This document shows positions 1 to 5,644 of a stretch of 19,549 bases of DNA, piece by piece. The notes under the pieces are model-generated. The model ran no database searches. It worked only from the letters and a program-made list of their open reading frames with translations, and was not told the DNA's origin. This stretch comes from JANRIC01 sp033765345 (GTDB lineage Bacteria; Bacteroidota; Bacteroidia; Cytophagales; Microscillaceae). A program made the position numbers and the translations under genes. Each line of letters begins with the position of its first letter. Positions within the stretch are counted from its first letter, which is position 1. The stretch covers positions 1 to 19,549 of the forward strand of contig JANRIC010000105.1 of the NCBI GenBank assembly GCA_033765345.1, written 5' to 3'.

Positions 1-1
1 C

Positions 2-133
2 TTAATTTCCTTAATTTCCTTAATTTCCTTAATTTCCTTAATTTCCTTAATTTCCTTAATTTCCTTAATTTCCTTAATTTCCTTAATTTCCTTAATTTCC
101 TTAATTTCCTTAATTTCCTTAATTTCCTTAATT
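2..133 (+). repeat. 9-bp tandem array (TTAATTTCC)n directly before the hydrolase gene
   Basis: There are fourteen perfect copies of TTAATTTCC from position 2 to 127, then a partial copy (TTAATT) to 133. The array probably continues beyond the left edge. The ATG of the hydrolase follows 9 bp later, so the array fills the place where a promoter and leader would be. The period is a multiple of three, and the array is open and in frame with the gene (Leu-Ile-Ser repeated), though it contains no ATG. It shares a TTAATT core and orientation with the array at the right end of the window. Confidence 0.97.
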
Positions 134-142
134 ATTTTAATC

Positions 143-1078
143 ATGAAAAAACTATTTAGATTTCTCCTTGGATTATTCCTTTTTTTATGCCTGCTGGTCA
201 ATGTCATTGCCTGTAACCATGCCTATCGTTTTACGCACTTCTCCGAAGACAAAATACCCAGGGTTAAACCCGAAGAGCTGACTTTTAAAGAAAAACTCAA
301 TATTCTTTTCTTCGGCATCAAACTTCCCAAACCGCAAATCGAGGCATTTCCTGATACTAATTATGAAACTATTGAGATTCAAGGTCAAAAAAAACTTGAA
401 GGCTGGCTGATTGAAGTGCAAAATCATCAAGGTATTGTGCTGATATTTCACGGATATGGGGGAAATAAATCTGAGATGCTGGAGGAAGCGCGTGAGTTTA
501 ATCATATAGGTTACAGTACTTTTTTGGTAGATTTTAGAGGTTCGGGAGGTTCTGCGGGTTATCAAACTACCATTGGTTACCACGAAAGCCAGGATGTAAA
601 AGCTTCTTTTGAATACATTCAAGATCGTTTTCCGAATGATAATATCATCCTGTACGGCTTTTCTATGGGGGCAGTCGCAATCATGAAATCCATGGCTGAG
701 GATCATTTGGAGGCTCGCAAAATTCTGTTGGGATGCCCTTTTGGAAGTATGCGAAAGGCACTAGAGCAAAGGTTTAAGATGTTTAAAGTTCCTACTTTTC
801 CCCTGGCTGATTTAATGATGGTGTACGGAGGGTTTTATCATGATTTTAATGCCCTCAAGCATAAACCCAGTGAATATGCACGAAAAATTCACGCCCCTAC
901 CCTTTTGCTCTACGGCAAGAAAGACCCCAAAGTAAGTATGGAAGAAACCGAGCAGATTTATAACAATCTGGCAGGTAAAAAATTTCTTCGGGTTTTTGAA
1001 CATACCGAACATTTTAGTTTTCTGATTCACGACCGGGAAGTATGGCGGCAGGAAGTGAAGGCGTTTTTAGAAAATTAA
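143..1078 (+). CDS. Exported or membrane-anchored alpha/beta hydrolase
   Basis: This is a serine hydrolase of the alpha/beta-hydrolase fold, 311 aa; the substrate is unknown. Visible in the sequence: a hydrophobic N-terminal segment (residues 4-23) ending in VIAC, which fits a lipobox with Cys24, although related proteins often simply carry a membrane anchor here; an oxyanion-type HGYGG at 103-107; the nucleophile elbow GFSMG with Ser174; a likely acid at Asp261 (GKKDP); and a likely catalytic His290 (HTEHF). The triad therefore looks complete. The AYRFTHF stretch after the anchor and the overall layout resemble uncharacterised membrane-anchored hydrolases of this superfamily. The ATG at 143 is chosen because it starts a good signal sequence; upstream is only the 9-bp array, with no recognisable ribosome-binding site. 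The next gene is convergent. Family assignment is secure; subcellular placement is inferred. Confidence 0.88.
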   Translation: MKKLFRFLLGLFLFLCLLVNVIACNHAYRFTHFSEDKIPRVKPEELTFKEKLNILFFGIKLPKPQIEAFPDTNYETIEIQGQKKLEGWLIEVQNHQGIVLIFHGYGGNKSEMLEEAREFNHIGYSTFLVDFRGSGGSAGYQTTIGYHESQDVKASFEYIQDRFPNDNIILYGFSMGAVAIMKSMAEDHLEARKILLGCPFGSMRKALEQRFKMFKVPTFPLADLMMVYGGFYHDFNALKHKPSEYARKIHAPTLLLYGKKDPKVSMEETEQIYNNLAGKKFLRVFEHTEHFSFLIHDREVWRQEVKAFLEN

Positions 1079-1146
1079 CTTTTTGATAAGGAATGTACCG
1101 ATGCTTTTCCGAGCTTTGAATGTAGGATATAACCCATCATCCATTA

Positions 1147-1172
1147 TGGGCAATAAATAAATATATTGCCTA
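1147..1172. terminator. Hairpin between convergent genes, possible bidirectional terminator
   Basis: GGCAATA (1149-1155) pairs with TATTGCC (1164-1170) around an 8-nt AT loop, and the stem can extend by a G-T and a T-A pair to 1147/1172. It lies between the stops of the convergent hydrolase (1078) and the exported protein (1260). There is no long T-run on either side, so the terminator role is inferred from position only. Confidence 0.35.
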
Positions 1173-1259
1173 AGCATTCATTCCTATTAAATATTAGTAT
1201 TCTATATATCCTCGATTCAGAACTTGAAAAAGCACAGGAAGAATTGTATAAAAACAAAG

Positions 1260-1922
1260 CTAATTTTTTTGATTTTGCTCTCGGTTTTTAGACTCACGTA
1301 ATGATAGCACTTCATTATAATGATCTATCAAAAATACAAAATCCTTTCTACTCTCGAGGTTAAGGTCGTTTTCCTGGATAAATTCCTGCAATTCCTTCTT
1401 CTCAACCCTCAAAACATCTCCCAACGTATCAAGTTTATGATAGGTTTTAATCTTACCCTGAGCATTTAATAAAAAGTAATCTTCTTTGAATGACCATTCG
1501 TTTTGGTTTACGAGTTTGGGTTGTGTAGGGTCTTTGATAGGGGTGAATGCTGTTTTTTCACGACTGAGTAAAGATACCTGCCCTTGAAATAATAACTCAT
1601 AAAAATTATACGAAGATTGTGCTGCATCTCGAGTACGTAGGGTAAAAAAATTTCTCTGAACCCTAGTCAGCGTATCCCAAATATAAAAATTATTGATTTG
1701 GGCGCTAGAATAAGCAGTAATTTTTTGATCATACCCCTGTATCAGAATTACATTTTCATCCAGATGATATTTGATCAGTCCTGCCAGGGTTTGACCGGAT
1801 TTTAGCGTCGCACTTCCTTTGTGCCAGTAGTCACGGGAGAAAAGAAGTTTCTTCTGGGCGGAAAGATTATGCATTTGCAGTAAAAATAAGCTCAGAAAAA
1901 TGAGTTTTTTAAAAATTTTCAT
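1260..1922 (-). CDS. Exported protein of unknown function
   Basis: A 220-aa protein with a clear signal peptide (residues 1-22, ending LSA before Gln23), so it is exported to the periplasm or cell surface. The mature part is soluble and has no lipobox, membrane segment or catalytic motif that I recognise. The stretch around residues 40-75 (a GQTLAGLIKY-type strand, then KITAYSSAQINNFYIWD) resembles small beta-rich exported proteins frequent in Bacteroidota, where an early strand is followed by a Tyr-Ser-containing segment and later by a FYELLFQG-like segment. No function is known to me for these. The gene converges on the hydrolase and diverges from the porin, so it has its own promoter somewhere in 1923-2484. 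The ATG start is supported by the signal peptide. Confidence 0.75.
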   Translation of the reverse strand: MKIFKKLIFLSLFLLQMHNLSAQKKLLFSRDYWHKGSATLKSGQTLAGLIKYHLDENVILIQGYDQKITAYSSAQINNFYIWDTLTRVQRNFFTLRTRDAAQSSYNFYELLFQGQVSLLSREKTAFTPIKDPTQPKLVNQNEWSFKEDYFLLNAQGKIKTYHKLDTLGDVLRVEKKELQEFIQENDLNLESRKDFVFLIDHYNEVLSLRESKNREQNQKN

Positions 1923-2484
1923 AAGCCACTTTGTTTTTTAGTTTTAGGACATTTATATCTGTAATAACTATTTTTTAGCCAAAATGTTCAAAAAAATCTT
2001 GCATTATTACAATTAATTACAAAATTTAGATAAAAAGCTAAATTTTCATTTTAGAAAAGCAGTAATTCCAAAACAAAATCCGGGAAGAATAGGTCGTGGC
2101 AAAATTTTTTTAATGAAGGTGGAATAACCAAATCCCTCTCCTTCTCCTTTTAACCAAAAAAATTTTACTTGGCTACAAAGTGTTATTGGCAAATTTTTAT
2201 TAAAAATTAAAATCTGATTTTTTGGGTTAAATTTCAATCCTATAATTCAAAAAATAAATAACTATTTCGATAAATAAGTCTATTTTTTAGCTTGATTTTT
2301 CAATTTTATCCACTTTTATTTAAAAATAGATAAAAAATTAAAGTATTTATAAATCATTTTCAAAACTTAGGCTTACATTTAGCCGGAAAATTAAATACGG
2401 ATTTATAAGTTAAACACCCATCATTATTGGGTGTATCAATCAAAAACAAATTTATCTTTTATTAAACTAAAAAAATAAAAAACA
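1923..2484. other. AT-rich divergent intergenic region
   Basis: These 562 bp separate two divergently transcribed genes and must hold both promoters. The region is very AT-rich. The only structured element I see is the palindrome and promoter-like pair listed at 2414-2460. A 63-codon frame on the minus strand (2046-2237) has no signal, homology or start context that supports it as a gene. Confidence 0.6.
2414..2460 (+). promoter_or_regulatory. Putative porin promoter overlapped by a palindrome
   Basis: A perfect 7-bp inverted repeat, ACACCCA (2414-2420) and TGGGTGT (2428-2434), flanks a 7-nt spacer, about 50 bp before the porin ATG. TATCTTTT at 2453-2460 matches seven of eight positions of the Bacteroidota -7 element TAnnTTTG. 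A TTG at 2427-2429, about 23 bp upstream, could serve as the -33 element and would fall inside the right arm. This geometry suggests an operator or a leader hairpin. The promoter call is a consensus match by eye, not mapped. Confidence 0.35.
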
Positions 2485-3684
2485 ATGAAACAATTCCTAC
2501 AAATTACACTATTCGTAACCCTGTTTGTTTTCACAAATACACTAAAAGCACAGGTAGCAGAAGACTCTACAAAATCTTCCAGTTTTAAATTTTCGGGTTA
2601 TGTGGATGCCTATTATTTTATGAATTTTAATCAGCCTGCTACACGATCCAATCTGGGCAACTCAGGTATCAGTAGGGGCTTTGACCGCTATCCAGGCCAA
2701 TTTCAGTTGGGTATGGTGATGACTCGCGCAGAATATAACCTTAAAAAAGCGGATGTGGTTGCTGAATTAGGCTTCGGTCCCAATGCCGAATACGGAAGTT
2801 ATGGAAATGATTTTCGCTATCGTTGGGGAACTACTCTGGCCAATACGACTTACTCAGCCATTTTGATCAAACAAGCTTTTATCAATTATCGCCCCACAGA
2901 CAAGCTCACCTTTACGTTGGGGCAGTTCGGAACACACATCGGTTATGAATACATAGATGCACCGCTTAATTTTCACTACTCCATTAACAATACTTTCAAT
3001 GCAGGGATTCCTTTTTATCATACCGGGCTTAAAGCTACTTATGCCTTTAGCGACAAAGTAAGCTTAATGGCCGGGGTAGTCAACGGATCAGATATGTTGA
3101 ATGACAATAACCGCAACAAAAGCTTCATTGGTCAGTTATTCGTATCTCCAGCAGAAGGCTTTAATATTTATATTAATACCATTGTGGGTAATGAGGCCAA
3201 TTCAAGAGCCAATGGTAAAGATACATCCTCACTCTTCGTGGTATATGATTTGGTGGCTACCTATCAAATTACCGAAAAATTCAGCATTGGTACCTGGTTA
3301 ATGTTGGGTACTTTGAAGGGAGAATATCAGGGGGGAACATATTTTGCCGAAACTGGAAGCTGGGGAGGTGCCAATCTATATATGACATACGCATTTAATG
3401 ATGTGTTTTCTCTAGGGGCTAGAGTAGAGTATTTTGATAATACCACAGGCGTACGCGGACTGCTGACTCAGGGCAGAGGTACTGAAGCGCAAAGTTATAC
3501 CCTTACTGGTAACTTTACGCTGGCTGACGGACATTTGCTACTTAAACCTGAATTCAGATTAGATAACTTCAAGAAAATAGAAGGAACAGAAAATAGCGAT
3601 GCACAGCAATTTCAGGATAAAGATGGTAATTTCACCAAAAACACCCAAAGTACTTTTGGAATGGCGGCTATTTTCAAGTTTTAG
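2485..3684 (+). CDS. Outer-membrane beta-barrel porin (OmpL-like, bbp2 type)
   Basis: A 399-aa outer-membrane porin that probably lets small solutes cross. It has a signal peptide of 22 residues (ending LKA before Gln23), then FSGYVDAYYFMNFNQP, the characteristic first strand of the putative beta-barrel porin-2 (OmpL-like) group. The body is a succession of amphipathic strands (for example DVVAELGFG, LTFTLGQFGTHIGYEYID, VSLMAGVVNG, FSLGARVEYF). It ends in AAIFKF, with the C-terminal Phe expected of a barrel inserted by the BAM machinery. The length is usual for the family. Substrate cannot be told from the sequence. The gene stands alone, with a palindrome-overlapped promoter candidate upstream and a strong intrinsic terminator downstream. 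Start at ATG 2485 is fixed by the signal peptide. Confidence 0.87.
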   Translation: MKQFLQITLFVTLFVFTNTLKAQVAEDSTKSSSFKFSGYVDAYYFMNFNQPATRSNLGNSGISRGFDRYPGQFQLGMVMTRAEYNLKKADVVAELGFGPNAEYGSYGNDFRYRWGTTLANTTYSAILIKQAFINYRPTDKLTFTLGQFGTHIGYEYIDAPLNFHYSINNTFNAGIPFYHTGLKATYAFSDKVSLMAGVVNGSDMLNDNNRNKSFIGQLFVSPAEGFNIYINTIVGNEANSRANGKDTSSLFVVYDLVATYQITEKFSIGTWLMLGTLKGEYQGGTYFAETGSWGGANLYMTYAFNDVFSLGARVEYFDNTTGVRGLLTQGRGTEAQSYTLTGNFTLADGHLLLKPEFRLDNFKKIEGTENSDAQQFQDKDGNFTKNTQSTFGMAAIFKF

Positions 3685-3758
3685 ACAAAAATCAACAAGC
3701 TTAGATTCTCTAGACTCCTAGTGATTTAGTCAGATTTCAAGTTTTACTTTCAAATATT

Positions 3759-3811
3759 AAATTAAGAAAACAGTATCTTTATAGGCTGTTTTCTTAATTT
3801 TTTTATTTTTT
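3759..3811 (+). terminator. Rho-independent terminator of the porin gene
   Basis: A 15-bp perfect stem, 3759-3773 (AAATTAAGAAAACAG) with 3786-3800, closes a 12-nt loop and is followed by a T-rich run to about 3811. It starts about 75 nt after the porin stop and ends about 30 nt before the next start codon, so it separates the two genes' transcripts. Confidence 0.85.
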
Positions 3812-3840
3812 TGAGAATTTATAAACTTGATAAAAGATAG

Positions 3841-4683
3841 ATGAAAAAACCTAAGCCAATTTTTCTTGCAGATTTGTTTCCAATCCTTGATCAAAAGTTG
3901 ATTCAATTACTCAAATCTCTGAGTGATGAAGACTGGCAAAAACAAACCCTTGCCCCAGCTTGGAAAGTCAAAGACGTGGCTACTCACCTGCTGGACGGCA
4001 ATATGCGTACGCTTTCTATGCTCAGAGACGGCTACTTTGGTGAATCTTCGGGTGAAATAAATTCTTACAAAGATTTGGTAGCTTTCCTCAATCGCCTGAA
4101 TGCCGACTGGGTCAGCGCTATGCGTCGATTAAGCCCAAAAATTCTGGTGGAGCTATTGGAAGAATATGGCAAACAATATTGTGATTTTATCAAAAACCTT
4201 GACCCTTTTGAAAAGGCGGCATTCTCCGTAGGCTGGGCGGGTGAGTCCGAATCGTTGAACTGGTTTCATATCGCTCGTGAGTATACCGAGAAGTGGCATC
4301 ATCAGCAGCAAATCCGCTTTGCTGTGGGTCAGGAAAAAGAGCTTTATGAAAAAACGTTTTATTTTCCCTACCTGGATACTTCCATGCGTGCTTTGCCACA
4401 TCACTATCGAGATACGAAGGCCAATCCCGGCGATAGCGTACAATTTAGTGTCCTTGGCAAAGGTGGCGGAGACTGGTTTTTGTATTTCCAAGAGAACCAA
4501 GAATGGACTTTGGTGACTGAAAGCGAGACCCCGGTAATTTGCAAGGTAAGTATCCCTGGAGAAATCACCTGGCGGATCTTCAGCAAAGGAATTAGCAGAG
4601 AAGATGCCCTGTATTGCTCGGAAATCGAGGGTCAGGAAAAACTGGGAATCCCGATTTTTGATATGTTGGCCGTAATGGCTTAA
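3841..4683 (+). CDS. DinB-fold / maleylpyruvate isomerase N-terminal domain protein
   Basis: A 280-aa soluble cytoplasmic protein. The N-terminal half is the four-helix-bundle DinB / mycothiol-dependent maleylpyruvate isomerase-like (MDMPI_N) fold. Signs are LAPAWKVKDVATHLLDG (residues 37-53, with His49 in the metal-ligand position) and EYTEKWHHQQQIR (147-159, with His153/154 supplying further ligands). These are the two metal-binding helices of the family. The C-terminal part (about 180-275) is a separate alpha/beta region that ends the protein as in other MDMPI-like proteins. Such proteins are often thiol-dependent transferases or isomerases, but Bacteroidota do not make mycothiol, so the substrate and thiol are unknown. 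It converges on the chlorite-dismutase-like gene, with only 14 bp between stops. No promoter is obvious in the short gap after the porin terminator. Confidence 0.8.
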   Translation: MKKPKPIFLADLFPILDQKLIQLLKSLSDEDWQKQTLAPAWKVKDVATHLLDGNMRTLSMLRDGYFGESSGEINSYKDLVAFLNRLNADWVSAMRRLSPKILVELLEEYGKQYCDFIKNLDPFEKAAFSVGWAGESESLNWFHIAREYTEKWHHQQQIRFAVGQEKELYEKTFYFPYLDTSMRALPHHYRDTKANPGDSVQFSVLGKGGGDWFLYFQENQEWTLVTESETPVICKVSIPGEITWRIFSKGISREDALYCSEIEGQEKLGIPIFDMLAVMA

Positions 4684-4697
4684 AGCAAAGTCCCCTA

Positions 4698-5303
4698 CTA
4701 TTCAAAATGGATTGTGGGGGAATTGGCGGGTATAGCCGTCCGAATCAGGCGTAAATCCACTTCACGGCACACGTATTTCCATTCTTCGGTACTCCGCAGG
4801 TAGGCGACCAATTCGTCAAAAAGACTGCTATGCTCCGGGGCAAACTCAAACCACGTCAAAAAATCAAACTCCTCTCCTATATCTCGACAATGATACAGTT
4901 TTCTGGAAATGGCTGAGAGATACTTCATGCTATAGCCGATATGCCCGGAACTTTCCTCAAAAATCTGCCTTCTTTCATCCTGAGTCATACTCCACCAAGC
5001 TTCCGACTTTTTGATAGGAATCAGAGAAGCATAGGTATTTTCGGGTTTGGATAATACGGAAGGGTTTTTATCCAATTCGTTTTTCTCTGAGCGGGTGGTA
5101 TAACGAATATTGCTAGAAAATCCGCATAATTCCCACAAGGCACTCTGATGCTGGGGTTGTTCTCCAGCTTCTACAATTTCAATTTTTTGGACGTGCTTCA
5201 GCGATTCCCCGTGTATGGAGTGGATAGAAAGAACCTCCCATTGCCCGGAGTCTCCTCCATAAAAAGTAGTGACTGTTGTGTTTGTTTTTGAAGGGTTTGC
5301 CAT
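4698..5303 (-). CDS. Small chlorite dismutase-family heme protein
   Basis: A 201-aa cytoplasmic protein of the chlorite dismutase superfamily (Cld, HemQ, dye-decolorising peroxidase relatives). The C-terminal heme domain is clear: a LIPIKKSEAWWSMTQDERR segment (94-112), His121 followed exactly 13 residues later by Arg134 in the SRKLYH motif, and FDFLTWFEF (146-154). From family knowledge, the proximal heme ligand and distal catalytic arginine of true chlorite dismutases are spaced by 13 residues, and here both appear to be present; HemQ lacks this arginine. The length, near 200 aa, fits the short lineage II proteins rather than the longer classical ones. There is no signal peptide. The gene lies downstream of the sugar-dehydrogenase-like gene on the same strand but is separated from it by a foldback element. 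Function could be chlorite or peroxide chemistry; activity is inferred. Confidence 0.82.
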   Translation of the reverse strand: MANPSKTNTTVTTFYGGDSGQWEVLSIHSIHGESLKHVQKIEIVEAGEQPQHQSALWELCGFSSNIRYTTRSEKNELDKNPSVLSKPENTYASLIPIKKSEAWWSMTQDERRQIFEESSGHIGYSMKYLSAISRKLYHCRDIGEEFDFLTWFEFAPEHSSLFDELVAYLRSTEEWKYVCREVDLRLIRTAIPANSPTIHFE

Positions 5304-5412
5304 AAAAATATGATTTTTTCTTAAAAATAGGTGAGATATTCACAAGAGACTGTCAATTGTATGACAAAATATAATTTTTCAATAAAATTCAATAATCACT
5401 TTAAAAAAATAT

Positions 5413-5636
5413 GGTTCTCTGACAATTTATGTGGGAATGATCAAATACATATATCTTTTAAGAATGGCTAGATAAAAGATAAGTGCATTCACTTTTCTTA
5501 TCTTTATGACAAACTTTGCCACGAATGCACGAATAAGTGTATGTATTCGTGCATTCGTGGCAACCCTTGCCCCAAGTTTTTAGCCTATATTCTCATCATT
5601 TAAATATGTATTATCCACAAAATTTGTCAGAGAACC
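5413..5636. mobile_element. Foldback element, probable MITE
   Basis: The 224-bp element is bounded by perfect 13-bp terminal inverted repeats, GGTTCTCTGACAA at 5413-5425 and its complement at 5624-5636; one further T-A pair lies just outside. The similarity continues imperfectly inward for about 60 bp (a TGTGG motif, ATACATAT and GGCTA recur in both arms). It contains a 9-bp inverted repeat (5475-5483 with 5497-5505) and a perfect 20-bp palindrome (separate entry). No protein is encoded. I find no convincing target duplication: the flanking octamers match at only five of eight positions. The right end lies 8 bp after the stop of the dehydrogenase-like gene. Confidence 0.65.
5516..5563. repeat. 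Perfect 20-bp inverted repeat, 8-nt loop
   Basis: The arms are 5516-5535 (TTGCCACGAATGCACGAATA) and 5544-5563, with an 8-nt loop. The hairpin lies inside the foldback element. On RNA from either strand it would be a very stable stem, but no T-run follows, so it is not a classical terminator. It could still attenuate or protect the 3' end of the dehydrogenase transcript. Confidence 0.95.
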
Positions 5637-5644
5637 AAAACATT

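Noticed and set aside
1..133. CRISPR array at either window end
   Set aside because: The units are 9 bp without unique spacers; these are simple tandem repeats.
2046..2237. 63-codon minus-strand frame in the divergent intergenic region
   Set aside because: No domain, signal or start context; it lies in low-complexity AT-rich sequence where the promoters of both neighbours must be.
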